Assembly: GCF_020520425.1 (NCBI RefSeq)
Contig: NC_079489.1
Location: 80,978,810 to 81,042,809 of the forward strand
DNA from: Spinacia oleracea
Taxonomy: Eukaryota > Streptophyta > Magnoliopsida > Caryophyllales > Amaranthaceae
Length of the DNA: 64,000 nucleotides
Reading direction: 5' to 3'
The notes beneath the pieces were generated by a model, which ran no database searches, had not been told where the DNA came from, and saw only the letters and a program-made list of their open reading frames with translations. Within the stretch, counting starts at the first letter, position 1; every line of letters starts with the position of its first letter. Position numbers and translations under genes: made by a program. Shown in pieces: positions 45,819-56,087 of the stretch.

Positions 45819-45932
45819 CTGAGATGAGAGCTGGAACGTAGGAAAATGGAGAGTGTCATGGAGGACTGGGGGGAAGTTGGTGGGGGGAAGAAAATCAAGG
45901 AGAGGAAGTAGTTGGTGGGTCGTCTATGCCTC

Positions 45933-46048
45933 AAATTTTTTTTTTTTTTTGGGTGCAAATGAGTAAGAAGGGCGGGGATGAAAATCGATCTCAGGATCAC
46001 CTGGAATCGGGATGGAAGCTCTAACCAACTGAGCTATCCATCACTCTC
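45933..46048 (-). mobile_element. tRNA-derived SINE with perfect 13-bp target duplication
   Basis: Read on the minus strand it begins with GATGGATAGCTCAGTTGGTT, a Pol III box A, followed by GAGATCGATTTTC, a box-B-like motif, and ends in poly(A). TCGTCTATGCCTC flanks it at 45920-45932 and 46049-46061 without a mismatch. Length is about 116 bp including the tail. It sits about 110 bp upstream of the predicted shikimate kinase 5'-UTR intron, in the same orientation as that gene, so it probably lies in or next to the promoter or leader. Confidence 0.88.
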
Positions 46049-46061
46049 TCGTCTATGCCTC

Positions 46062-46377
46062 TATGGCTCTATGGAAAAAACGGAGGGGAAATTATAACCT
46101 ACTATTTTTTTTTGTTTGTTTTGGTTCTATTACGAAGAGTTTCCACCGTATTCGGCGAGTAGACTAATTTTCTGTGGGAGTTTGTATGGGTACCTCGAGG
46201 AGCGACTTTGGTTAAGGAGTAAGAGGCCCTTAATTACTCATGCTAATATTGTTGTGGGGTTTTTCCAATCTGCTGATAACAAGGAGGTTTCCAGTAGAAT
46301 ACATCACGATCTCAGGTCCGACCTGCAAAACAACAATATTCCTCTCGGAATATTCCCTCCGATGCCTAAGTAAGTAT
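46062..46377. other. Unassigned segment, possible retroelement remnant
   Basis: An 85-codon plus frame (46116-46373) ends NNNIPLGIFPPMPK and has retroelement-like composition, but no domain can be named. It borders the LTR-like segment at 46378. Confidence 0.35.
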
Positions 46378-46795
46378 TGATTTTTAGAGAGAGAAACTAG
46401 AGAGAAGGCAGAGCATAAAATATACGTGGTTGTTATGAATTGAATGTCCTTGTCTCTGTCCTTGGGATTTGGGGCTTTATATAGTACTAGGTTTACAAGA
46501 AGACCTAGAATTCCTTCATATGATTGGCTGAGCTAGGAGGAGAGGACACATGTCCTTCTCTTTTGCAGTCATGTAAATCAAGGACATAAATGGGCTTTTT
46601 GGGCCTTTGTGCCAGGTGAAAGTGTCCAAAAGGCATACATCTTTTGCACAAATAAGGAGGTATTTATCCATGTGTAAGGCAATGATTGGGACATGTCGTT
46701 TCTTCTTCTTTAGACTGAAGACTGCCTACGAGGCATAAATTGTGTCACGTGTCGCCACCTTACTGGTACAAGCTGGCATGGTAATTTTGCCTACA
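46378..46795 (-). mobile_element. Probable 3' LTR of minus-strand element C
   Basis: On the minus strand it begins TGTAGGCAAAATTACC and ends CTCTAAAAATCA (TG...CA, 418 bp), with a TATATAAAGCCCC promoter box (complement of 46471-46483). Immediately before its start the minus strand reads CCTTGAGGGGCAAATAT, a polypurine tract (46796-46815). The flanking five bases on each side do not match, so it is not a simple solo LTR. The internal region should lie at higher coordinates. No partner LTR was found. Confidence 0.5.
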
Positions 46796-47362
46796 ATATT
46801 TGCCCCTCAAGGAGGGTATTTCTGGAAACAATCTTTCAGATGTCCCTTCTTGACTCTTGATGTTCAGTTGACACTTGGGGACTTTTTGTGAGATGATGCC
46901 AAGTGTCAAGAATCTCACTTTTGCCCCTCTATATATATGGGGTAATTTTCTCATTTTTTCACTCTCATTTTATTTTTACAGAGCCCTAGAACAGGAGATT
47001 TCCGGCAAGGAACCAACACCAGTAGGCGATTTCCGGCCACCGTGTGATTCCACCTTGTTCTTCCCAAAACTCAACGTGTTCTTTGCAAACTCAACTTGTT
47101 CTTCAACAAAACTCATCCGATTTCATCTCAAATTCATTAAGGTTAGTGTCTCGTCTCTTCGTATATGTTTTTATTGACTTGTTAATTTTTTAAATATTTT
47201 GAACCTGGTGGGGGGGGGGGGGACGCTGGTCTTGCAATAAACGTCCGTCGGTTAGGCTCTTAGCGCCGTGCGGCTGGTTATTTGCAGAGCGCATACTCGA
47301 CCTCCCTTTTTTCTTTTTCTCGACCTTCTCTATGCCGTATTCTGTTAACCTATGCAGACGAC

Positions 47363-48555
47363 ATGGCGAGAACAAAGCAAACGGCTGATCCGACCCGCTT
47401 ACGCCTAAGGGACGAGGCTGCGGGACCTTCTGAGAGAAACTCATCCACATAACCGACTCCTGAAGATGAATACGCCGACCTCTTTCAAGAGATTGACGAG
47501 TATGTTGGTCAGGGAGCTGAAGGGACTGCCAGTTCTTCTGATCGCACACGTGTGGATGAGGCTTTGCTGGTGGGTCAGGTAGCGCAAGAGGAAGCGTCGG
47601 CCAAGGCTAAGGCATTGACCAAGCCGGGTGGCAAGGAGGAGGCTCACCTTCTTCCGTCAAACATTCACCCAGATCAAGGGTGGATGAAATGGCTAGACAA
47701 GCACGGAGCCGAGCTTAGAGATGGCTTGTGCGTCGGCCCAGGGTATGAAATGAGGGTGCCGGCCGACCTGGACTCCACTGTGAGTCTCCTAGCTGAAGAA
47801 GAGTTCCCTGTATATTCCGCCGCCATTAAACTGGGCATGCGTTTTCCGCCGCATCCTTTTGTGGTGGAGGTGCTTGATGGCTTTAATATTGGGGTGTCCC
47901 AATTGACCCAAATTCCTGGGCCGATGTTTTTGGCTATATCGCCAAGTGCGCGTTGCAGAACGTTCAGCCGTCATTTAACGCTTTCCTTCACTTGGTCTCT
48001 ATTTCTCGGTCTCCTAATGCCGCCAAAGGTTAGTTCACTTTGAGCAGCAGTGGCACCTATCAGACGGTGGTAGGTAAACTATCTAAGTGGCATATGTGGC
48101 GAAAGAGGTGGGTCGTCTTCCACACAGACGACAAGGAAATGTACTATAGGATGGGTCGCTGGAGCGCAGCGGCCAAGTATATGGATATGACGGTGCTTGT
48201 CGCGGAGAACAAGAAGGTTGCGGCTGAAAAGGTGGAGTTCCAAGCCCAACTAGAGGACTATCCTCGGGTTAAAGAATTAGCTGAACAGACCGAGCGTGTG
48301 CAAGAGGAGCTGGAGACTGCCAGGTCGCAGGTTCGTGCTTTAAAGGAGCGTCTGCATGAGTCTTATGACCAGGGGGAGCAGGCTATGAGGGATACTGTCA
48401 AACACGCGTGGGAGAACCATATGGAGGAGTATGACCTCGCCTGGTTCGACCGGCGTTTGGAGCATAGTTCTACTGTCCTTGCTGCTGAACGTCTTGGCCT
48501 GCCGCCTCCAGAGTTCGTGCTGTCAGATTATGAAGATGATGCCCCCGCCACATGA
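47363..48555 (+). pseudogene. 'Putative gypsy type transposon' (PF04195-like) ORF, broken
   Basis: ATG at 47363 (MARTKQTADP) starts a frame with stops at 47450 (TAA) and near 48032 (TAG) and a frameshift near 47905. The central part reads IHPDQGWMKWLDKHGAELRD, VPADLDSTVSLLAEEEFPVY and RFPPHPFVVEVLDGFNIGVS. The last part has LSKWHMWRKRWVVFHTDD followed by a Glu/Lys-rich coiled coil (about 48190-48420). This arrangement is common in plant LTR elements and is usually annotated as a gypsy-type transposon protein of unknown role. It runs opposite to the LTR at 46378-46795, and TATATATATGG at 46931 could be its own promoter. Confidence 0.75.
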
Positions 48556-48825
48556 TGTGCCTTGTTGATGAAAAAAATATTTAGTTTTAGTATTTCTATG
48601 CCTGAGGGAAAAAAACAATTTAAGTTTGTCTATAATTCGCGTCGTTGGCGTGTGTACTTTTGTGCCTTCTGAGCACTAACAATTTAAATTTTTTGCTGTT
48701 TTTGCGCGCCACTTTAGGCGTTCTTGAATGAATAGGGGTGCACCTTGCCTCCCTTGGCTTATATCTGTGTTTTTCATACTTAGCTTTATTCTTAACAATG
48801 ATTCGAATCAATTGGTATGATTGTT

Positions 48826-49445
48826 GAGGCAACATGCCGCAGCTAACAGCGACATAGGGTCGTCAACTTCTCTGACGGGCGTGTCTATGTTTGGATTGAT
48901 TGACGCAAGTCAATCAATAGGTATGTTTGCCGCTAGACATGCTCGCCAGACGAAGATAGACGAAAACATTATGGACGGCACAGAACATCACCGTGGCTCT
49001 AGCTTTCAAGGATACACTTGCCGCAAGGCAAATCAACATGCCGTGGCTAACAACGACATAGGGTCGTCAACTTTTCTGACGAGCGTGTCTATGTTTGGGT
49101 TGATTGACGCAAGTCAATCAATAGGTATGATTGCCGCTAGACATGCTCGTCAGATGAAGATAGACGACAACATTATGGACGGGACGGAACATCACCGTGG
49201 AGCTGTTTAACAAGAAATCCAAGCTTTCAAGGACATACTTGCCGCTAGGCAAATCAACATGCCGCGGCTAACAACGACATGGGGTCGTCAAATTTTCTGA
49301 CGAGCGTGTCTATGTTTGGATTGTTTGACGCAAGTCAATCAATAGGTATGATTGCCGCTAGACATGCTCGTCAGATGAAGGTAGACGACAACATTATGGA
49401 CACAGAACATCGCCGTGGAGCTGTTTGACAAGCAATCCTAGCTTT
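48826..49445 (+). repeat. Three tandem units of 205-220 bp containing a hairpin
   Basis: Units start with CAACATGCCGC-GGCTAACA near 48830, 49036 and 49256. Each contains GGGTCGTCAA, GTGTCTATGTTTGG and the palindrome ATTGATTGACGCAAGTCAAT (10-bp stem, GCAA loop). The palindrome spans 48895-48918 and 49100-49121; the third copy near 49320 has a stem mismatch. Two units read as one open frame (48821-49210), a side effect of the repeat. Confidence 0.88.
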
Positions 49446-49450
49446 CAAGA

Positions 49451-49755
49451 AATAGAACTACTAGTCATCTTGCATTCTAGTCGTCTAACGTTTTCTATGC
49501 GTCCATTTTTATAGAAAACTCCGACCAGGGACCATTTTCAACTTTTGACATTCAAGTTCACTTGATAGACATTTCTTAGTCACAGGACTGGTCCTGACAG
49601 TCTATCTTGAATATATCGTCAAATTGAAGGGACTCATCATTTAATAAACCATAAATTAAATGGAAAAATGAATTCTATTCATTAATGTGAATGGTTAACC
49701 AATAATGTTTTACAAAGTATTAAACTCTAAAACTTTAAAACATTAAATAAGGACA
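49451..49755 (-). mobile_element. 3' UTR and part of the 3' LTR of nested copia element D
   Basis: It follows the stop codon of the RNase H segment on the minus strand and contains TCTATAAAAATGGACGC-like LTR promoter sequence. It stops where the tandem repeats of element C begin, so the LTR is truncated or interrupted near 49450. The exact LTR start was not resolved. Confidence 0.55.
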
Positions 49756-50288
49756 TCAAAGCCATTCTCCAACATGCTTGATTCCCATAGCTGTAGTGTG
49801 CGAGTTGTGCTTCGCCTGCGGCAGAGGTTTATTTAATGGATCTGAGATGTTGTCATCAGTTCCAATCTTGCTTATCTCGACTTCTTTTCTTTCAACAAAC
49901 TCTCGTAGAAGGTGAAATCTACGAAGTACATGCTTTACTCTCTGGTGGTGTCTAGGTTCCTTTGCCTGTGCAATAGCTCCGTTATTATCACAATATAGAG
50001 CTATTGGTCCTTTAATGGAGGGGACTACACCAAGTTCACCTATGAACTTGCTTAGCCAAATAGCTTCTTTTGCTGCTTCATGTGCAGCAATGAACTCCGC
50101 TTCAGTTGTAGAATCCGCAATGGTGCTTCGCTTAGAACTTTTCCAGCTTACTGCACCTCCGTTAAGGCAGAAGAGAAACCCAGACTGTGATCTGAAATCA
50201 TCCTTGTCGGTTTGGAAACTTTCCTCCATATAGCCCTTAACAATTAATTCATCATCTCCACCATAGACCAGGAAATCATCTTTGTGCC
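49756..50288 (-). pseudogene. copia element D, C-terminal RNase H segment
   Basis: Minus-strand frame with FRSQSGFLFCLNGGAVSWKS, TEAEFIAAHEAAKEAIWL, LYCDNNGAIAQAKEPRHHQR and a C-terminal GIKHVGEWL. These are Ty1/copia RNase H motifs. Its first residues (HKDDFLVYGGDDELIVKGY) continue directly from the LKYLKR end at 60472. Element B was therefore inserted inside this gene and split it. Confidence 0.92.
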
Positions 50289-51752
50289 TGTAGACACCTA
50301 CTTTTGTCCCCGTTCCCGCAAGGGAAAGGTTCGATGATGAAAGCATAAAAACTCCACTTGACAACGCATCTCCTATAAAATAAACGAATCTCGATTCCCC
50401 ATTTCATTTCACCCGAAACCTGCTATTTATGGAAACCTGCTAAAAATAGTAATTGCCGTAAAAGGTAGCTTCTAAAAGTGGCAAATCATAAAAAATAGAA
50501 ACCTGTCAGAATTAGGTGTTGCACTCCAACGTAAATCCTAAATGAGATAGAAAACCGCGAGAATCCTATTCCTAATAGGATTCGGAAATAAGAGTTACGT
50601 ATTAATTAAAATCCTAACGAGCCTAGAGTTCGTAACGGGCCCAGACGCATTCCGTCATAAAAGTGATACGCGCTAAAAGACTCGAATTAATCTCAAACTC
50701 TACGGATTTTAGGAATCCGAATCTGACTAAACAAAACTGCCCAGATCCTATTTTCAACGCCTGGCTCTGGGTGCCGAAATCTTCGGCGCCCAGGCCTGGG
50801 CGCTGAAAGTACCTGGGTACGTGTTTTTTCCTAACTCTTTGCGGATTAGAACTCTGCAATTCTATCTTTCCACGAACTCTTCCCTATAAATAGGCCCCTA
50901 GTTTCGACGTGAAAGAACACACAACAACACATAATATATTCTGAGTATTGACTCTAAACCCCTTAGCCTAAGCCTCTCACTGCGAAAATGTTCACGCGTT
51001 CTGTCGCAATCGATACATAAATCGAACAGAATGTATCCTGTCCCATAATTGAGATTCGTTAAATAAAAAGGAGAAATAGCAAAGTCAAAGTGGTTAGTTT
51101 TCTGAGAACCGTGACGCACCTCTCAAGGGTGCGACGTAATGTGTCCCTTTTCGATGATTTAACTGCTTTCCTCGCCCTTTTTATGAACTGTTAAACTAAC
51201 CTAATATGATTGTTCTATCACGCCTAACAAATATAATATTTTTGGGAAATCGGATTATCATGCTAGGTCCCTTAATGTTATTTAAATCAGATAATCACGA
51301 TCGAATTAGTATTATATGTTGCATATTGCTAAAATCAACTCAGATTAGTTTAATAGTTAACGCATGTCCCTTCAATTATTTATGCTGAGCTAGTAAGGAT
51401 ATCCTGCCTCTGGAGTTATCGACGAGCGAATTACTCCTCTCGGTAGTTACAGTCCCCCGAACCCTCAATCTCTACCTTGCGGGTGTATATTGAGAGATCC
51501 CCACACTAGGGATCACAAGGGAACCTACGGCCGTCGTGGTCAAACATAATTGCACTCCCTTTATGTCACGATAACCGGGTTTTGTCAGTTTTTCTCATTG
51601 TTGTTAAAAACTGAATGGCGACTCCTATATTACTAGTCAATTGGGTGTATACTCACAGGAAATCCAATTACACTTGATTGAATAAAAAGAATCGTCACAC
51701 CCACGAGGGACAAGGTCACGCATTAGCCTCGCGCTTTTTCGACCCCCTCACA
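50289..51752 (+). mobile_element. 5' LTR of element B (1464 bp)
   Basis: Starts TGTAGACACCTACTTTTG and ends CGACCCCCTCACA. TATAAATA at 50885-50892 is the likely promoter TATA box. It contains hairpin module copy 2. Its left neighbour GTGCC is copia coding sequence. Confidence 0.92.
50752..50808. repeat. GC-rich double-hairpin module, copy 2 (5' LTR of element B)
   Basis: TTTTCAACGCCTGG - GGGTGCCGAAAT - TTCGGCGCCCAGG - GGGCGCTGAAA. One base breaks the first inner arm (GGTGCC for GGCGCC). Confidence 0.85.
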
Positions 51753-51753
51753 G

Positions 51754-51771
51754 TGGCGACTCCACTGGGGA
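51754..51771 (+). other. Primer-binding site of element B
   Basis: TGGCGACTCCACTGGGGA, one base after the LTR. This is the PBS class reported for Tat/Ogre elements, usually assigned to tRNA-Arg; the assignment is from memory of the family, not a tRNA search. Confidence 0.75.
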
Positions 51772-52981
51772 TAGTGAAGGAAATACTCGTGCTTGTAGGT
51801 AATCAAAATAGCCGAAGGGTGAAACGATCCTACCCCGCGTTTATTTCCCCATCAAGTTGGGACGACCTGAAAATCAGCATATTAATGTGAACGGGCAGAA
51901 CATCATAACGAATCTCGGCTCCCTCGGGAGTTGGGACTAAGGATACCTTTTTTCGCCAATAGGGGGGTGCATACGCCGCGCATGTTTCCCACTCGGTACT
52001 TGTGCAGGTAGTACACCTATCCCGAACCCAATCGCTCGCCCATTAGGTCCCTCTCGCCTGCATGCCCCCTTGGCTTGCACTTGCGGGTTGGCCTCTTGAG
52101 CGAAATTCGTCTGTTGAAGACACTACCTCGACCGGGGCATGTGTTGGATCTACGATAGAAGCGTTACCAAGCCAGGCGCAAAAACTACCCATAGAAGCCT
52201 ATCATAAACTACGTGGCATGTTTAATTTTCAAATCCATGTTTGTAATGTAGTTATGTGTAGCGAAATATGTGATTGTGTGTGACAAACTATCCTAAAAAA
52301 CCAACGACCTTAAAAAATTTCCCAAACATTCATAGACTAATTTGCCAAAGAGTTATACCGAAACACGTGTTCCGCAAACCCGAATGATCGCCACAAAATA
52401 AGTGACGCTCGGGATGGCCTGTAACGAATCCCTCAAACGCTGTTACGCGTAAAGGATGTTATTAGGCAAGCACGTAAATCGAAGTCGCATAAACAGAAAA
52501 CAGAAAACGAGAACCAGCCAGGGACGCATTTTCAACGCCCCTGGCTGGGCGCCAAAATTTCTCACGCCCACTGCTGGGCGCTGAAGTTGCTGCTTGGCTT
52601 TCTGGTCAGGTGCAGCAGCCTCGGTGCCCAAGCAAAAAGAAAGTATGTAGCACAAAAAATGTTCATCAAAAGAATTGCTACGAGGGCGTAAGAAAAGCAC
52701 TCGATTTCAAAAGGCGACTCGCGAAAAATTAATAACTCTTTGTGTCGTCGTTAGGCCTCCTACGACGGCAATGCTCGGCACCAAAACCGAACATGCTAAC
52801 AACTATGAATATCACACAGGCAAGTGTTTCGAAAATCCAAAGAATGACCAAAATAAAAAAAAAACCCCCAAAAAGTGTACCGACAGGAGAAAGAGCGAAA
52901 AAAAAAAACAACAATTTAGAGAGTCGAAGTCTAGACTAAGTAATGCTTGAAACTTTGGGAACCTAAACTTTAGCTTATCTT
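51772..52981 (+). other. Long 5' UTR of element B
   Basis: 1.2 kb between PBS and gag with no convincing coding frame. It carries hairpin module copy 3 (52529-52586). A-rich tracts lie near 52850-52910. Long leaders are typical of Tat/Ogre elements. Confidence 0.7.
52529..52586. repeat. GC-rich double-hairpin module, copy 3 (5' UTR)
   Basis: TTTTCAACGCCCCTGG - GGGCGCCAAAATT - CTCACGCCCACTG - GGGCGCTGAAG. Confidence 0.85.
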
Positions 52982-54791
52982 ATGCCTAGGAATGGTCCTG
53001 CCACTTGGTGCCGATCAGGGAATCAACGGCTAGTGCGTCTCGAAGATACATCACCAACATCAGGTTTAGTAACTCCAAGCTCCGTCCGTCGTCCCTCATT
53101 TCAAGGATCTCCGCTTCCCCAACCTCGATTCGCACCTCCAAATATGTCCATCGAAGATTTGCGAGACCAGATGGTCCAAATGACCCAACTCATGGGCCAA
53201 CTGAAAATTGAAAACGAAGCCTTAGCGGCTGCGCAAGCCAAAAATGACCTTGAAAACGAGAAGAGGATTGAAAAAATGGTCCTACAGCAAACCATGGGGA
53301 GAAAATACTTCTCCCTCGAGCCTGAACCTTTTTCTGGAAAATTACCAGAAAAGTCCAGTTCATCTGACTTACCAAAGTTCAAGGCCACGGACAACCCCCG
53401 TGATCATCTACTGAGCTTTGTGAATACCATGAACTTGAAAGGCGTGGACAAGTCCATGTACCTACCTGCCTTTCCTTTGTCCTTGGAACCTGTGCCGCTC
53501 AAATGGTACTATCACCAGGACCCTAAGCTCTTCCCCACTTGGGAAGACTTTGTCAATGTCTTCATCAAGCAATACTCGTCGAACATGGATTTCCAAGTCA
53601 CCATGCGCGAGCTGGAAGTTCTCTTCCAAAAGAAAAATGAGGGTTTCACAACCTACTTTGCTAGATGGAGGGACTAGGCGGCCCAGCTAATCAATAGGCC
53701 TCCCGAAACAGAATTGGTCCAAAAATTCATTGACAACTTGGACCCGGCTTACAGACAACACCTTAGGTACCTGGGACTCGACACTTTCAAAAGGGTTTAT
53801 GATGTGGGAATAAAAATCGAGGACGACCTCGCCAAAACCATACAGAGCAAATCTGCATATAAGACCAACACCTATAATCGGGGTAACACATCCCAAGCCC
53901 AAGAAGTCCATGCTGTAGAAGAGGCTCCCGCCCGAAGATACCCTGTAAGATGGGTCCGAGACCGAAAGTTTGCCCCACTCGGGTCAACTTTGGTACAAGC
54001 CTTTGAAAGACTAACCAATCAAGGAAAGTTGAGACCTATAGGCCCCACCCGTGACCCTCCTGTCAAAAACAAATATTGGGTCGAAGGTACTTACTGCAAA
54101 TTCCATCAAGGAAATGGGCATGACACTGAAAACTGCTGGAATCTAAAACATACGATCCAGGACATGATAGAGGATGAAGTAATACCTCTCCCTAACGTTG
54201 GCAAACCCAACAACAACAAGAGCCCACTCGGCTCTTGTCACATCTCTCTCGACCAACAGAGAATTTCGACCCCACGGTGTATATTACACCTCAAGGTGCA
54301 CCACTCGCTGTGGTACCTATGGATCGAATCGAGGGGGAAGTGTGCGGTGTGTGGAACGATGATGCTGAAGATATTTACCTATCTCAAGTCTCGGGCCAGG
54401 ACCTCTTCACTGAAACTTGGCCCGGGTATGCTCTCATTGACACCACCCCTCAGGGGCCCGAGGTCGACAACCTCACCCGATCCGGAAGGATATATCAACC
54501 GGATATTCACCCCACCTCACCAAGACTAAAACAGCTGAAATATTGGACAACCAGGCTCTGTGGACATTGTTTAACGAATCGAGGCCTATGGAGGACGAGA
54601 CTGTGATGACTACCCTAGCTTTACAGGATGAAGGTTTCGATCCAACCCGGTTAATCTCTCCTGCATCAACACTAGAAGAGGTCGATAACGGATGGGTGAA
54701 GACATATCAGTGGGTCAACGCAAAAGGACTGGAATTCAAGATGAGTACCAGTGAAGGACCGAAGTTTTATGAGACTAAACCCCAGGCTTGA
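52982..54791 (+). pseudogene. Tat/Ogre-type gag, interrupted
   Basis: ATG at 52982. The frame has a Gln/Glu-rich stretch (about 53150-53290), then the Ty3/gypsy gag core PLKWYYHQDPKLFPTWEDF and MRELEVLFQKKNEGFTTYF. A single TAG at 53675 interrupts it, and the same frame resumes with AAQLINRPPETELVQKFIDN. A zinc knuckle CKFHQGNGHDTENC (CX2HX4HX4C) follows at about 54091. The frame then shifts near 54230 and again near 54540. The tail contains NLTRSGRIYQPDI, a segment that links gag and protease in Tat elements. The reading ends at 54791 with no protease. One stop and two shifts make this copy non-functional. Confidence 0.88.
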
Positions 54792-56087
54792 GCCACATAG
54801 AGCACCATTAGTAAAAAGCGCCTAGTAGTTCTTTAGATTGACAAAAAAATAATAGAGACTTTAGATGGTCCTAAGGCCCTTTAGAATATGGGTCAGTTTT
54901 ATTTTCAGTGTGTTTTCCTTACTTTCCGAATCAATAAAGGCGTAATATTTTTCCTAAAAATTTTATTCTAACACTAAATAAACACCAAATGTACTTGCAA
55001 AATAAAAAAAGCGGCCCACTATAGGCCCAACAAACAAAGCCCACTCGGTTTTGAAATAATGCCATGTGAACCAGTTCCCGAAACCCACAAAATAAACCAC
55101 ACTATCCCATCCTCAAAACCTAAAAAGCCAACCAATGTCATCATAAGAGCCAATCCATGCAACCCAAAATCAAAAGGAAATCAAAAATTTAAAACAAATG
55201 CAAATGTTACCAAAAAAAAATAAATTCATAAAACATAGATTCCATCATACCCTTCACTACCAACCTACCTCCAAAGCCTACACAAAGATCTTCATAATTT
55301 CCGCACCCTAACTCCATTTTCAAAACTGTTTTGAGTCACCAATAGAAATATTTAATCTGGACAAAAATGCGTTTCACGCTAACAGTCAAAAAAGCCTCCA
55401 AAACAGCCTCAAAATTAACTTTAACTACAAAGCAAAATATCAAGGCACAAAAAACGAAATAGAAATAAACGCAAGAACATGTGAAGCAAAACGTCAAAAA
55501 TTGACCGCCCAAGTCATTTTCAGCGCCCAGGGCTGGGCGCCGAAATTTCTGACGCCCCAGGCTGGGCGTTGAAACTCTCTGCCTGCCAAAGGTTCTCTTT
55601 TTCGGAAGTGCTCATCATTTTATCCGCATACAACGGAAAAACAACGAACACTTGGGGGGTACAGTACGTATCCAAATAGGTTTACCAACAAATTGGTCGA
55701 ATTTTACGCAACCTATAAAAAAAACGGCAGATGAAAATAAATGGCAAATACTTCACTCATTTGACCGATTAAGTAATATGTTTCCACTTCAGGACATATC
55801 TACCGAAATCCGGCATACTAGAACTTATTCTAAAGCTAGAACTATGCGCGACCTGATTCTGACAAGATACGTAGGCAATCCTTACCAAGGATTCGGTCCA
55901 AATAAAAAAATATATTCTTTGTGTAAAAAAGTGTTGGACATATAAAAGAGGAGAAACAAAATTAAATGAAAACTAAAATACGCCTTTATTAAAATATAAT
56001 AAGAAGGAAAACAAAGTGCTAGGAATAAAAAAAAAACAAACACAACTGAAATAAATAAAGGGCACCTACACCCTAGCAAGAACTACA
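54792..56087. other. Spacer between gag and antisense ORF, pol absent
   Basis: In an autonomous Tat element several kilobases of pol would follow. Here there are 1.3 kb of A-rich sequence without protease, RT, RNase H or integrase motifs. It contains hairpin module copy 4 (55517-55575). A 97-codon plus frame at 55652 has no recognisable domain. Confidence 0.75.
55517..55575. repeat. GC-rich double-hairpin module, copy 4 (gag/antisense-ORF spacer)
   Basis: TTTTCAGCGCCCAGG - GGGCGCCGAAATT - GACGCCCCAGG - GGGCGTTGAAA. Confidence 0.88.

Noticed and set aside
45933..46048. Possible tRNA gene (TAGCTCAGTTGGTTAGAGC)
   Set aside because: The cloverleaf is not completed, there is poly(A) and a 13-bp target duplication, so it is a tRNA-derived SINE.
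48821..49210. 129-codon plus-strand frame
   Set aside because: Produced by two units of the 205-220-bp tandem repeat; the third unit breaks the frame.
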